Of a stretch of 64,000 bases of DNA, positions 21,166-32,905 are shown one piece after another; position 1 is the stretch's first letter, and the number at the start of each line of letters is the position of its first letter. Position numbers and translations under genes: made by a program. The stretch is from Leptidea sinapis (lineage: Eukaryota; Arthropoda; Insecta; Lepidoptera; Pieridae), in NCBI RefSeq assembly GCF_905404315.1, contig NC_066269.1, forward strand, positions 5,518,001-5,582,000. Reading direction: 5' to 3'. A model generated the notes under the pieces. The model was given only the letters and a program-made list of their open reading frames with translations, was not told the origin of the DNA and searched no databases.

Positions 21166-21905
21166 TTTTTTTTTTATGGAATAGGAGGACAAACGAGCGT
21201 ACGGGTCACCTGTTGTTAAGTGATCACCGCCGCCCACAATCTCTTGCAACACCAGAGGAATCACAGGAGCGTTGCCGGCCTTTAAGGAAGGTGTACGCGC
21301 TTTTTTTGAAGGTACCCATGTCGTATCATCCCGGAAACACCGCACAAGGAAGCTCATTCTACAGCTTTGTAGAACGTGGAAGAAAGCTCCTTGAAAACCG
21401 CAGTGTGGAGGACCGCCACACATCCAGATGGTGAGGATGATATCCTAACTTGTGGCGTGTCGTGCGAAGGTGGAATTCGGCGGCAGGAATCAGGTTAAAC
21501 AGCTCTTCGGAACACTCCCCGTGATAAATGCGGTAGAAGACACACAATGAAGCGACGTCTCTGTGATCCAGCCGTTCACAGAGCACTGGGACCCCGACAA
21601 TTCGAGCTGCTCTGCGTTGCACGCGGTCAAATGGATCGAGCTGATACTGGGGTGCGCCAGACCAGAGACGACAGCAATACTCCATGTGTGGCCGGACCTG
21701 CACTTTGTAGAGCGCTAGTATGTGGGCCGGCTTGAAGTATTGCCGTGCTCTACGCCCAGTTTCTTTGAAGCCAATTTGGCTTTGCCTTCCAGATGACCAC
21801 GAAATTGGCAATCGCTCGAGATTTCGAGACCCAGTATTCCGATACTAGGCGAGGATTTGAGGGAAGTGTTGTCGAAGAGCGGTGATACGACAAATTTCCA
21901 GCGAT
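21166..21905 (-). pseudogene. 5'-truncated LINE: C-terminus of ORF2, 3'UTR and poly(A)
   Basis: On the minus strand the translation runs FDNTSLKSSPSIGILGLEIS..., then, after a frameshift near 21745, FKPAHILALYKVQVRPHMEY and LFNLIPAAEFHLRTTRHKLG. It is followed by the 3'UTR and an A-run (plus T-run at about 21168). This is the connection and C-terminal part of a jockey-type ORF2. Shorter copies of the same 3' end are at 23219-23565, 42705-42955, 46187-46500 and 56376-56586. Confidence 0.65.
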
Positions 21906-22276
21906 AACAACATTCTTTTTTAAAAGAATTTAATTGAATTAGTATTTTTCTAAAACTTAAATTCAATTTAATATGTATATTTTGAATAAACAAAAGAAAA
22001 CCAGTAAAATAAATGCCCATTTGCAGCTTAGCCACATGCTCAACACACATATTGTACTATTGATTGTAGCGTTTACAATCCTAGTCAGTCCGCGCCTTAA
22101 ATGTTGACGGGACGCGAAAGGAATGTTGTTTAATAAACACTGACGGGAATTTACAATGTACACGCACCGTGACAGTAACTCTGAACTAACATACTAGTGT
22201 TGTAAACAAGGATTGATTTGCAATGATGATGTTGGATTCTTTCATTTGAAGCATTGGCATAATTTTTTTAATGAAA

Positions 22277-22455
22277 ATAAGGGACGAGACGAGCAGGGCG
22301 TTCAGCTGATGGTAATTGTTACGTCCTGCCCATTACAATGCAGTGCCGCTCAGGATTCATGAAAAACCCAAAGTTCTGAGCGGCACTACAATTGCGCTCG
22401 TCACCTTGATACATATGATGTTAAGTTTCATTTGCCCATCAATTGCTATTGATTT
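22277..22455 (+). repeat. SINE-like structured repeat, copy 2 (truncated)
   Basis: It starts 'aataagggacgagacgagcagg' and ends after 'gttaagtttcatttgccc'. The 3' half present in other copies is missing. Confidence 0.5.
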
Positions 22456-22900
22456 GATGACGAAGAACCTACGGCCGTAAAGAGGAAAAGGAGATTTTCT
22501 GTACATCCAATGCATTCGGGTACGCAGCAAAGTTACGGACGGGACGGAGCACGCGCGGGCCATCGTGCTAAATATCGTCGCCGACCGCGACGGTACTTAT
22601 CTCTGTTGTTTACATTTTCTATGAAACGATATATAAACTTCACGTCCCGTTTCGTCCGGATAAAAACACGTTACGTATGCAGCCAGCTTAAGTCCAACAT
22701 GTCGTCGGCCGATCGGAATACCGGCCGCGTTCGGCGCTACACTATCACACGGCATTCAACGCGGACAACGAATCGTAAGCCGATGGAATCCAATCATTCT
22801 CACTTTCATTTCCATCGAATTAATTATAGTTACGTTGAACCTTTGATTGGCATCGTCTGTTTACTGTGGCGACTGGCACATATCATTTAAGACATCAACA
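22456..22900. other. Unassigned, relatively GC-rich segment
   Basis: The plus-strand ORF at 22510-22890 is Arg/Thr/Ser-rich, with no recognisable domain and no splice context that I trust. The segment could be an old element or conserved non-coding DNA. Confidence 0.3.
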
Positions 22901-22907
22901 ACACGAT

Positions 22908-23115
22908 CTTAGATAATTTATACGTCTAGATAGAGTCTTTTGCTGTTAGACAATCGATAAAAACAGGCCAGGAAAATTGATTTAGTGTGAGTGACAAGCT
23001 ACGTCTTACACTCGCGATTTGTTTAACTTGCTAAAAATAGAGGTAAGTTCTAAGTCTATTTTTACGACGTTTACACAGCTAGACTAGCTGTGTCAAGACG
23101 TATAAATTATCTAAG
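22908..23115. mobile_element. MITE with 20-bp perfect terminal inverted repeats
   Basis: The left end CTTAGATAATTTATACGTCT (22908-22927) is the exact inverse of 23096-23115. The flanking 8 bases are AACACGAT and CACACGAT (7/8 match), which suggests an 8-bp target duplication as in hAT-type elements. A subterminal ACACAGCTAG/CTAGCTGTGT palindrome lies near the right end. Confidence 0.65.
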
Positions 23116-23218
23116 CACACGATGATCTATCTTGATCTGTTGTCTCGGTCCGTGGGAGGACGCATTTAGGTTATGGTATTTGTATATATGTATCAGAGAT
23201 AAGAATTCAAATTCAAGC

Positions 23219-23565
23219 TGTTTAACCTGATTCCTGCCGCCGAATTCCACCTTCGCACGACACGCCACAAGTTAGTATATCATCCCCACCATCTGGATGT
23301 GTGGCGGTCCTCCACAGTGCGGTTTGCAAGGAGCTTTCTTCCACGTACTACAAAGCTGTGGAATGAGCTTCCTTGTGCGGTGTTTCCGGGACGATACGAC
23401 ATGGGTACCTTCAAAAAAAGCGCGTACACCTTCCTTAAAGGCCGGCAACGCTATTGTGATTCCTCTGGTGTTGCAAGAGAATGTGGGCGGCGGTGATCAC
23501 TTAACACCAGGTGACCCGTACGCTCGTTTGTCCTGCTATTCTTTTAAAAAAAAAAAAACAAAAAT
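23219..23565 (+). pseudogene. LINE 3' end (jockey-type family of 21.2 kb)
   Basis: Reading on the plus strand: LFNLIPAAEFHLRTTRHKL..., then TVRFARSFLPRTTKLWNELP and a stop after GVARECGRR (about 23496). A 3'UTR and an A-run at 23549-23562 follow. The C-terminal reading frame is open from the truncation point to the stop. Confidence 0.65.
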
Positions 23566-23569
23566 TCAA

Positions 23570-23840
23570 ATATTTTTATTCACAATGGGATATTATATCG
23601 CTTAGGTATTGAAAGACAAAAACTTTCACCCTTTCGAAAAACTATGCCTCAGACCTGAGAAGAACCGGCGCAAGAAACTCAGCGGGCTTCTTTTTTTCAT
23701 AAAAATATGGTTTTAATGTTATAATATGGTAGAATTAAATTTAATATTTAATAGTCTGGCGGCGATTGCTCTATTACCAATCTGCGGTATCATTAAGAAA
23801 GTCATTTTTTTGAAGAGCGGTTTCTTTCGATACAGGCATT
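23570..23840 (-). repeat. LINE 3'UTR-type repeat
   Basis: It contains 'cctgagaagaaccggcgcaagaa' and 'tctggcggcgattgctctattaccaatctgcg'. The same order of blocks recurs at 55280-55500, and a fragment lies inverted near 51085-51130. No coding part is present. Confidence 0.45.
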
Positions 23841-24019
23841 AATTGCGTACCGGAATACACTAGCCCAAATTATGTTATTGCTTGTTTTAAACAATGTAAA
23901 TAAATATATTTTTGGTTTTGTTATAATAACCTTTACAACACAAACATTTTTAAGAATTCTTTTGAATTTCGTAACACATTTTCTGTACTATATGGATTTG
24001 GAAATAAAGATTGCATTAA

Positions 24020-24493
24020 TATGTATATATAAAAATGAATTGCTGTTCGTTACTCTCGCTAAACCTCGAGAAAGGCTGGACCGGTTTGGCTAATTTTGGT
24101 CTTAATTATTTGTGGAAGTCCAGAGAAGGTTTAAAAGGTGAATAATTATGAAAATGCTCGGAATTAAATAAAAACAACTATTTTGTTTTTCCTTTGATGT
24201 GTCCCCAGTCGTTCAGAAATCAAATTGAAAGAATAGTTTAAAATGAATAACTAAATAGAATTTTTATAGCTTTCTTTCTCAGGCGGTAAAAATTAAACTC
24301 AATTTTAGCCAACTATAAGTGGCAGATTAACTGTTGATGGAACAGAATAATATGCAATAATTATTATTAAACTACGATACATTTTATGTACCATTTGATA
24401 ATATTTGGTAGGTCTGAGAAGCGGTTGTCATCTATTTTTTATACCCCAAACATTTTAATTTTTTCTCAATACAACGTTTGCTGGGTCAGCTAG
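24020..24493 (+). mobile_element. Helitron-like element with mixed ends
   Basis: The first 170 bases match the Helitron at 3831-4206 ('aaaaatgaattgctgttcgtt'). The last part ends ...CAACGTTTGCTGGGTCAG-CTAG (24490-24493) followed by T, as in the minus-strand element at 20121-20580. It may be a chimera of two families. Confidence 0.5.
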
Positions 24494-24839
24494 TTATAAA
24501 TAATGTTAAATTAATGATGCAGTATTGAAATGAGCCACACTAGGCCGGTTCTGGCACGCTAGTGTAACTTGACTTTTCACTGGAGTCATGGTATTCAGAC
24601 AGGGTCATGGTCGCAAGCGCGTCGCGGAAGCGATACCAAGCTGTCGCAGAAACGACAACCTGCGGAGTTATTCAAGTGAAGTGTATCCGTTCAACGACTT
24701 GCCAACAAAGAGGTCCTGACTGCGAGCAACCACAATTGCACTTTGTTTATTCTTATTTATAATAAAATGGATTCTCTTTTTCTTTCTAAATTAATAAAAA
24801 AGATGTCAACATTATATTTAAAGTAAGTATACAATCTTA

Positions 24840-24843
<4 letters not shown>

Positions 24844-24880
<37 letters not shown>
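24844..24880. repeat. (TA)n microsatellite
   Basis: About 18 uninterrupted TA units directly precede the TC start of the Helitron at 24881. Confidence 0.9.
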
Positions 24881-24883
<3 letters not shown>

Positions 24884-25214
24884 AGTGCCCTGATGTTTGT
24901 TTCCAGTAAACTCCTAAACTAATGAACAGATTTTAATTACTTCATGGAGTGCAGTTAAGTCCAACTTGAGAGAAAGGATAGTTTTTATTTCGTTTTAGGA
25001 CCCACAATTATTTTTATTTACAATATTTGTTTTGTTTGGACATATTATTTTATATGAGAGAATTTTTTATTGACGCACGCAAAACAATTTCATTATAACA
25101 ACAGCGAGCATGTTTTACGTAATAACTCTTGATGTTATGAAATATGACAAATTAATAAAAAACAGTGTTTTTTTTTTTAATTATGTACAGAACAGCGTCT
25201 GTTGGGTCAGCCAG
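24881..25214 (+). mobile_element. Helitron-like element, first family
   Basis: It begins A|TCCAGTGCCCTGATG and ends ...GGGTCAG-CCAG (25211-25214) followed by T, so the terminal CTAG has mutated. The interior matches the copies at 571-934 and 62542-62757. Confidence 0.6.
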
Positions 25215-25307
25215 TTATTTATGTTTATGGATTAATAGGATGAAGTTATTCTGTACGAAAAGCTGCAACACACGATGTTGTCTGATTAAAAACTTCAGAA
25301 TGCGTTA

Positions 25308-25498
25308 TCTATATATATATAATGGTCTTTGTTTGAGGCTCATTCACACCTAAACCATTGATCGTATCAACATGAAACTACCACCAATCTATGCGAAATT
25401 TATCCTAGATGGTTTATGGCTACTTATTTTTCGAATTCTTCTTCGTCTTTTTTGCTTCCTTTTAAACATTGCCCAGCGTAGCGAGCGGTAACGGCAAG
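25308..25498 (+). mobile_element. Helitron-like element, third family, copy 2
   Basis: It starts A|TCTATATATATATAATGG. The 3' hairpin is decayed (GCCCAGCGTAGCGAGC) and the terminal CTAG is changed to CAAG. It matches 20581-20777. Confidence 0.5.
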
Positions 25499-25746
25499 TT
25501 ATAAACGCAAACTTTTTGTTGCGTTCGTTTTATATTATTAGTGTGATCATGCGGCCGCGATTCGATCGATGTGTGTCAGTAGAACACAGTAGGAGTTTGC
25601 TATATAACTCAGACTGATTCATAATCTCATAAAAAGCGTTCGTGCTCCTCGTAAGGTTTCATCGGCCACCAAATACATACAGTATCGTTGGCAACCCTTA
25701 CCGCGTTGTTCCACACACCCACTGTACGTGGACCATTATATAAATA

Positions 25747-25955
25747 CTAGTAGTTGCCCGTTGCATTCGCAACTAAGGCTAATCTCAATAAAATGTTTAA
25801 TATGAGAATAACCATGCCATAAACAGAGGCGTCTGCTAATTCAATTATCATCGAGTTGTCATACTGAAACATGCAGGGCAAGCCTGTCAGCCATTAAGTT
25901 GGCATAGCGACATCCCATTCTGCACAGACTCACGCCAAGAAAGAGAAGATATTAG
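25747..25955 (-). mobile_element. Helitron-like element, fourth family, copy 1
   Basis: On the minus strand the 3' end is the perfect hairpin GTTGC-GAAT-GCAAC, then GGGCAACTA-CTAG. Other copies are at 34708-34828 and 45518-45690. All three share 'catcccattctgcacgga' at the far side. Confidence 0.5.
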
Positions 25956-26409
25956 TAGGAGTACAATTATTTTTGTTAAAAAAATAATTCAAAATTCGTA
26001 ATTCAAAATTTTCTAAGCGCACAACCAACACTATCCAGGTTTTACAAGTTTCCTGTATATAATATAAACATAGATGTTATGGACAAAGATGCCCACTTAC
26101 TCTATAAATATTTGCCGATTGTGAAGTCGTCACCGGAAATATTTGGACAAAATTGTGACAGAACTATTCTCTGATTCATGCTAGTTATAGGTAATTAACG
26201 GGAAACCGAGAACGGATACAATGTACTAGATTGTACATAATGTAAGGACCATTTTTTAAATTTCTTAATAGCGAACATGACAAACAACGATTATTAAACG
26301 ATATTCGTAGCATCACATTCTAAAATATTTGAGGTATCAATGACAACTGACACTGAGAGGAGGCTACACAGTTCAACACAGACAATATAATTAGATACTT
26401 ATAACATAT

Positions 26410-26745
26410 AATAGTATAGAGAAAAGAAAGAGAAATCGACCAAAATTATAACCGAATGGTACCCTAGAGAAAACAGACGAAGCAGGGGAAGACAGACAAA
26501 GAGATGGGAAGATGATTTTAAGAAAGCAGTGATCTTAGAATGGTTACGTATAGCAAAAGATAGAGACAAGTGGAAAGCCTTGTTGAAAGGCCTCCTCGCC
26601 TTTGTCGAAAGACAAGCTTTTGCAAGGGGAAAACAACCGAATGTCAACGATAGCATCTAGTTAGTTTAAGTTAATGATATTTTGTTACCTCTATTATACT
26701 TTAAATATGTTTTGTTAATTAAGATAAAAATAACAGCAATAAAGG
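26410..26745 (+). pseudogene. C-terminal LINE fragment with 3'UTR
   Basis: Plus-strand translation: TEWYPRENRRSRGRQTKRWE, then DDFKKAVILEWLRIAKDRDK, and a stop at about 26660. A polyadenylation signal (AATAAAGG) follows near 26739. The basic RGRQTKRWEDD block is typical of the end of RTE/RTE-like ORFs. It is open to the stop but 5'-truncated. Confidence 0.5.
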
Positions 26746-27190
26746 CTTATTTTATTTTATTAATTTTATTATATTATCAATCACCTATATATTATATATA
26801 TTTACACTGAAAAGAAACATTCCAGCATATCGGTACAGCCTAAGTTAAATGTAAAATGTTCAAGTGATGCATTCCTCAATACTGACAGACACGTCATTGA
26901 CTCCACCAGCTTTTCATTGAGACACATTAGCAGCTCCGTCAACAGTCAACACAAGTTGAGAGGTAAACAAATAACTTTGTACATACGATGAGAATTAATT
27001 AGGAAAAGTAGAACGTGTGGAGTTAGATACATTGTTTGAAAGACTGTCAGAGCTCGCACATCTGGCGCATCCGCCGGTAACAAGACAATTTTTTTTTTAA
27101 TTTTTTTATTAGACAACTTAAAACTATCATTACAGGCTAACCTAATCCGATTTATTCATTCTTAATACTTTTTATTAAAATAAGACAGTT
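26746..27190. other. Unassigned AT-rich sequence
   Basis: Nothing here is recognisable apart from a short 'attatcaatcacc-atatattatata' shared with 27565-27595. Confidence 0.4.
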
Positions 27191-27195
27191 TTAAT

Positions 27196-27355
27196 GGATT
27201 AAAACGCGTGTAATTGTAAATGTTTTTACATTTAGTACCCCTGAAAACGAGATCTGGAAAGGTCTTGAAACGTCGGGTTAACTACAACAAATAATATGTA
27301 ACTTTTACACAAAAATCTAATGTAAAAACATTTACAATTACACGCGTTTTAATCC
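27196..27355. mobile_element. Fold-back element containing a hammerhead-like core
   Basis: Arms of about 39 bases are almost perfectly inverted (GGATTAAAACGCGTGTAATT... at 27196 and its inverse ending 27355). Between them the plus strand reads CCC-CTGA..., stem AGATC/GGTCT, then GAAAC-GTC-GGG (27238-27277). That is the order of a hammerhead ribozyme with minimal helix III, as known from Penelope-like elements. The CTGANGA core is interrupted, so activity is doubtful. Confidence 0.5.
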
Positions 27356-27399
27356 TTTAAAAGTGTTTATTTAAATGTGTAACACTCGCGTTAATTAAA

Positions 27400-28065
27400 G
27401 AAAATACAAATTTTTATTATTCAAAATTATTAGTATGTCGTACAAAATCATTTAAATCAATAAAGAAAAAACCTGAGTAATTTTTTATTTGGCATTAAGT
27501 AAATTATCTACTTCTCTACAAGTACCGAAGATAAAGCGCTTAGGTATGTCGCTTGTGATAATTATTATCAATCACCCATATATTATATACTATGATATTA
27601 TTATTGTATGGAATTCATTAATATTATCAAGTTTTGTTGTATTTGTTTAGCATTATTTGAGACTCCTTCTTCTCATCACCATCACCCAATCAATAAAACT
27701 CTGAATATGTTTCCTACCGACCGACCGGTAATTGTTGCAAATGAATAAAATGTAGGTAATAAAAAGTCTATGACGTAGATTGGGTTCAATAATTTGTTTA
27801 GCTGCTTGCTCGACGTAAATTGATCAGTTTGAATCAAGGTCACGTAAACCAGTTAATTCCGCAACAGATGTTTTAATAACGTCTACTTCCTCGTTTTGGA
27901 ATAATTCTTGTTTCACTGTATGAAATATCAGAAATATCCCTTATACACAATAAGTAGCATATCTTTGCCTGCGGCTTCCAATTATTCTGAACACAGGTTG
28001 GTTGCTTTATTTTTGTACAAATTACGAATAAAAGAGGATTTAAAATTTGGTTTGGTTTATTGAGG
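27400..28065. other. Unassigned sequence
   Basis: No supported gene or element. Confidence 0.4.
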
Positions 28066-28069
28066 TTTT

Positions 28070-28170
28070 GGTTAGGTTTGAGTTATAAATCGACTTATGA
28101 GTGAATATATCGAATGCTTTATCCAAGTCCAGCAAACAATGCGTGTTTGTGTGCCTCGAATCAAACTATA
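28070..28170 (-). pseudogene. Short RT motif-A remnant
   Basis: Minus-strand translation gives NTHCLLDLDKAFDIFTHKS, matching the catalytic 'xxDxxKAFDxVxH' block of LINE RTs. Flanking sequence is too decayed to extend. Confidence 0.4.
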
Positions 28171-28174
28171 AGTA

Positions 28175-29780
28175 ATTGCGTGCTATCGTGCCATCGTCAT
28201 CAGCTACGCCTACACTCCAGTCGCGAAGGCCTTTCGATTTTTATGAATTTTATTATATTGTACGTATTCGAGATCGATTGGGAGCAATGCTCGCTGCATC
28301 ATTTGCCAGGCGGACAATCGCAGGCTACAGCCGCTCTACAGCCCACTGTCCTTGCTCGGTCAAGAACCTCCAGTCAGTCCCAATCTTCGCTAATCGCTTC
28401 CAACTCGTAGTTCCTCAGTCGAGCTTCACGGCGTCCAACTAACAAAGTCTGGACCCGCCACAGCAATCTTAAAGCCCTCGAGATTATGTGTATAGTTCTA
28501 TTTGGACAACATTTCACGCCACAGGCACCCTCGCTAGCCGTTGGGAGACATTTGTCGTTCAAAAAACATAATAGAGAGCTCATCTTCTGTGGTCACTACT
28601 TTGATCTGTACATGAGGACTGCCCTGGCTGGGCCTTTTTTTTCTGTGTTAGTTTATCCAGTCCATCTTAATTTCTGTTTGCCCGTACATATTTGAAGACC
28701 GGTGGAGTTTATTGAAAGCAAGCTTATTGTACCTACATAAAGCAAATTCTTTTAGGTAAGTTGGGTGATTGACCACTTTTAACGCTCTAATGCCTCACTT
28801 CTTTCTGATTGCATCTGCGTAAAAAGCGGATGGTACCAGACGCGCGTCCTAGAAGGTCCCATAGGGCACACGGACGTGGCAATTACAACTTCCGTGAGTA
28901 CCCAATTAGTCAGAGTACCGCAATATTATACCGGCCATTTTGTAGTGTTCGGCCTCAACACCCAACCACCCAAGCTGTAATACCAGCCGGCTCGACCATG
29001 TCCCAAAGATTGGTGGCCGAACAACAAGAAGCTCGCCACAGCCGCTCGTGTGACTCACCCTCCTTATACTCGTGTACGGACTTCGAACCTATACAATACA
29101 CAGTACCCTCGATAACAAAATAATAATATGTAGATATAACTAATTCAACGATTAGGACTTCGTTAAAGTAAATAATTATAATCTTTGGTGCGGTATATGT
29201 TAAAAATATAAATAGTTGGTCGGGGAAAGACTATTTTAGCATATAGTATGCATAAACTTGTAATAAAATCTCTTTGGCTGTTTTATTTGTAGTGCTGGTT
29301 TTGTAGACATTAAAAAGGTTACATTTCAAAAAAGTAACAAATTAGTAAAATGTTGTTTTCAGCTATTTCTCATTTGTTTTTCTATCGGTCGAAGTAAGTG
29401 AATCTATACGAAGAAATTCGATAATGTTCTCTAACTGATGAGAAAAAATGGAACGCAAGCCGCGAAGAAGACTTAAATTACAACTTAATGATGTTTCAAT
29501 AAGAGATAAAGCACAAAGTTGGTTTAAAGCGATTTCCGGGAATTTTGATGTCAAAGATCAAGTAATCAAGAGAGGAGTGCAAGAACTACGTCTCACGTCG
29601 TTTGATCAAAAATCTCATAATTGCTGGAACGGGATTATGTCATAACTTACAAGATGGTAAAAAGTCATCAAATAAAATGGCACAATGACTGGAATTATAT
29701 GTAAATAAACTTCTTATATATTTATTCAATTAAATGTTAAAAAAAAAATTTAAGGCGAAAATAAATAATAATTGATTTGA
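28175..29780. other. Unassigned region with several short ORFs
   Basis: ORFs at 28176-28442 (+), 28583-28374 (-), 28809-29123 (+) and 29448-29645 (+) look non-random in GC and composition but carry no domain I recognise. The last is Arg/Lys-rich (ERKPRRRLKLQLNDVSIRD). They could be parts of decayed elements. I do not call them genes. Confidence 0.35.
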
Positions 29781-29789
29781 TAATGTAAA

Positions 29790-30410
29790 GATTGCTTATA
29801 GACTAGTGTACTTCAATTATTTTCACAGCATCATGACGTACGGTATTTTACTGTGGGGTCATGCTGCTGACATTGATAGTGTTTGCTCTACAAAAGAGAG
29901 CTGTTCGTGCTATATATCAGCTTGGTTATAGACAGTCTCTCAAAGAAAAAATTATGGAAATAAATATTAGGACTGTTTATTATCAGTACATTTATGAAAA
30001 TTTAATATACGTTGACAAAAATCGTCTACTTTTTGCTCTTAATAGTGATTTTCAACATTATAACACTAGAAATAATTGATTGCTTGTTACTAATTCTAGT
30101 AGGCTTCATAAGATACATACTAGCTTTAAGGGTAAATGTATACACTTTTATAATAACGTCCCAGCCCCTGTTCGGGCATTATCTATAAACTTAAATGTTT
30201 TATATTCAAAAATGGCTGTGTCGTAAATCCTATTTCTCCACAGCTGAACATTTAAGTGATAGCAAAAGTAATGACAGTACAATATTGTATATTTTTATGA
30301 AAAAGAGCGCAAAAAAAGAATACTGGGAGAGTTTCTTGCGCCGCTAGTGTATTAGAAATGACATCAAAAATAATTCTAATGGAATCAATTTTGAGAAAAT
30401 AAATGCCTTT
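29790..30410 (+). pseudogene. LINE ORF2 C-terminus and 3'UTR
   Basis: Translation in shifting plus frames gives FHSIMTYGILLWGHAADI, then ALQKRAVRAIYQLGYRQSLK and VYYQYIYENLIYV, then SRLHKIHTSFKGKCIHFYNN. This is the standard connection and C-terminal region of a Jockey/CR1-type LINE. The 3'UTR part (gacagtacaatattgtat) matches 19870-20090. There is one frameshift near 29875 and a stop near 30080. Confidence 0.6.
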
Positions 30411-30959
30411 TTATGCCGTTATAAATTCCATTTCCGATTACTTTTTGTGAAAATTTAATTTGATCTGCTATATTTTTTTTCTTTCAACTCTTTTTAATTT
30501 AAATAATATCTAGTACCTACTGAGATTCTGATATCAAAAAAGTATGAGTAGTTAACCTTTAGTAATTAAGTTTTAATAGGTAATGTAATTTCAGATCAGG
30601 TTCTCCATAAAATCGTAATCTATTGGCTGAACATGTTTTGTATATCGTCAGCAAATGCAATAACAAGTATGTGGCTACATTTAATTCAGAAATGCAAAAT
30701 ACATACTGTATAAATGAGCAAAATTGGTGTGGCCACTCCGTAGAGCGCATTGCTGATGATGACCATCAGCGTTTGGTGAACCCAGGCTTATCGTGCCAGA
30801 CTATAAACCAAATGCTTTAATAGAACTTAATCCTCAACACCCAATCTCATCAAAACGAAGTAAATAAATGAAATTGTAATTGAAGTTATAACGCGGAACG
30901 ACAGCTCTCATGAGCCGCGTGTGGCGCGAATAAAATATGAGATCACAGCTGTTATATCC

Positions 30960-31080
30960 CGGCGCTCAGGTGTGCGGTGTGCGCTCGATCAACTATCAAC
31001 ACGAAGCGAGTGTAGACATTGGGGCCCACCGCGGCTCCTTGAGGCACACCACAACATGATTAGCCACTGTCCAACAATCA
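30960..31080 (-). pseudogene. RT motif-B remnant
   Basis: The minus strand reads CGVPQGAAVGPNVYTRF around plus 31000-31045, the 'GVPQGxxxGP' block of LINE reverse transcriptases. Nothing else of the ORF is legible. Confidence 0.4.
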
Positions 31081-31540
31081 GCTATCTTAATATAGGATAC
31101 CAGGAGCACCACCTGACGAGGCCGTCGGCCGTATTTAATGAGTCATCTATCATATCTTTGTTTCCTTCTGTTTAGTGATACTCATTTTACTGCGACAATT
31201 CAATATTATAAATTATGGTTTTATGACTTTGTACAGCCACCTCTATGTGTGAGTACTTTCTATAGTTTACGGTTCGGATATTTTCAATTATTGCTTTCAT
31301 ATAAAAACAAAGATAAGAAATGTACCTACGTGTATTACAGTCAATAATTTATGAAGGTTTACACCGATAACGATGATTAATTTATTTATGTTAGAGATTA
31401 TCGGCGACTTGGCCACGAATTACTTGTTTTTTAATAATTATTCATTATGTGTCTAATTTTAAATAAAAGTATATACCTAATGATTTTTATACCATTTACT
31501 ATTCCATATAACTGTTTAGGTATAACGATCATCATTTTCA
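31081..31540. other. Unassigned AT-rich sequence
   Basis: No supported feature. Confidence 0.4.
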
Positions 31541-31554
31541 CCAAGCATTCTTAC

Positions 31555-31910
31555 ACAAACAATGAATTCAAGCTCTTAAGGTTGATGCATCCAATATACG
31601 AGAATTTATTCATTATTATTTTTATAAAATAATTAACGATTCATATGTTGAATGCAGCATACAAACTAATTTGTATTGTGTATTACAGCCATTGTAAAAT
31701 ACTCTATTTGATGGAAAAGAGTGGCCGTTGAGTTTCTTGTGTGTTCTTCTCACAAGCTGAACTTCTTCCGAACATAATAGATGGTAGATTAAATAGAAGG
31801 TAGAAGAAATATTTAAAGTGACCACAATAGCGCTTAGTTTAAGCCTAATTGAATTAAGTTTATTTGACTTTGGTAAGGTTCGAAAAAAAATCCCCCTAAC
31901 ATAAAAATTC
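31555..31910 (+). repeat. Retroelement 3'UTR repeat, copy 1
   Basis: Blocks 'acaatgaattcaagctct', 'ggttgatgcatccaatat', 'acagccattgtaaaa' and 'gtggccgttgagtttcttg' recur inverted, in the same order, at 56905-56640. There they follow the end of a coding frame. Confidence 0.5.
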
Positions 31911-32225
31911 GTCAAATTTTACTTTAATGATCTTAAAATATTTTTTTTGGAAGGTACACGAGGAAGGCATGAAAATACCAAAGCGTTTTTGGTTTTAGAA
32001 TTTGTAAGTACGTTTATTTGAAGCTTTCGGGTCGACAACTCTCGAGATATCTCTCGTGCTGCAAGAGAGTTTGGGCCATCCAGCCTGTGATCATATACAT
32101 CAGTTGACCCGTGTGTATGCACGTTTGTCCTCCATTAAAAGAGAGAGATACAAACAAACTAAACACACTTTTATAGAGACATACTGAATTATTATAAATA
32201 TTTTTAATACAATCCATTTTTTTAT

Positions 32226-32500
32226 AACATTATGGGACGAGACGAGCAGGACGTTCAGCTAATGATAATTTATGCGTCCTGCCCATTACAATGCAGTGCC
32301 GCTCAGGAATCTGGAAATACCCAAAAATGCAGCACTACAACTGCGCTCGTCACCTTGAGACATAGGATGTTAAGTCTCATTTGCCCAGTAATTTCACTAG
32401 CTACGGCGCCCTTCCGAGCGAAACACAGTAATGCTTAGACATTACTGCTTCATGGGACAAATAGGCGCCGTTGTGGTTGTGGCCCACTGGCTCCATGTAA
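32226..32500 (+). repeat. SINE-like structured repeat, copy 3
   Basis: It starts 'atgggacgagacgagcagg' and ends 'ggcgccgttgtgg...cccactgg'. It is directly preceded by a degenerate fragment of the 21.2-kb LINE 3' end (about 32040-32145). Confidence 0.5.
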
Positions 32501-32689
32501 CATTATAGTAAACAAAATATTATTATAATGTGTAAGGTAGCGGATACTGCCGTTTGGCAAAATAGAAATTGAACATTGCGTAATAGTTGCGATCTTCGCT
32601 TCGTTTAAATATCTGAACAAGTCCGACGACTTATCTAATGCTAATGAATGCGAACTTTACGTAAATGTCGATGGGCCGGGCTCACGGAA

Positions 32690-32905
32690 CGAACTACTAC
32701 TAACACTGGCCACTCGCCGCATCGCCCGCAGACTCTTGACAGCGGTCGTGATGGAGTCAATAGCCATGATAATTTGGAGTTCCTAAAACAATCCGTACGA
32801 TTGGCAGTGAAGAATTTTTCCCTGGAAAAGGTGCGTGCTTCTATTGATAACTGGCCTCAAAGTATTATGGACTGTATTGCAGCTAAGGAAAACCAATCCG
32901 AATGA
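32690..32905 (+). pseudogene. Tc1/mariner-superfamily transposase C-terminus (putative)
   Basis: The plus frame ends NLEFLKQSVRLAVKNFSLEK, then VRASIDNWPQSIMDCIAAKE and a stop at 32903-32905. The pattern 'LKxxVxxAxxxxxxExVRxxIDxWPxRxxxCIxAxxxHFE' is typical of the end of Tc1/mariner-type transposases. No catalytic triad is left upstream. The assignment is from pattern recall only. Confidence 0.45.

Noticed and set aside
24844..24880. (TA)n run as a regulatory or origin element
   Set aside because: A simple dinucleotide microsatellite next to a Helitron insertion; no other evidence.
28809..29123. 104-codon plus-strand ORF
   Set aside because: No recognisable domain, no splice context and no known relative; not enough to call a gene.
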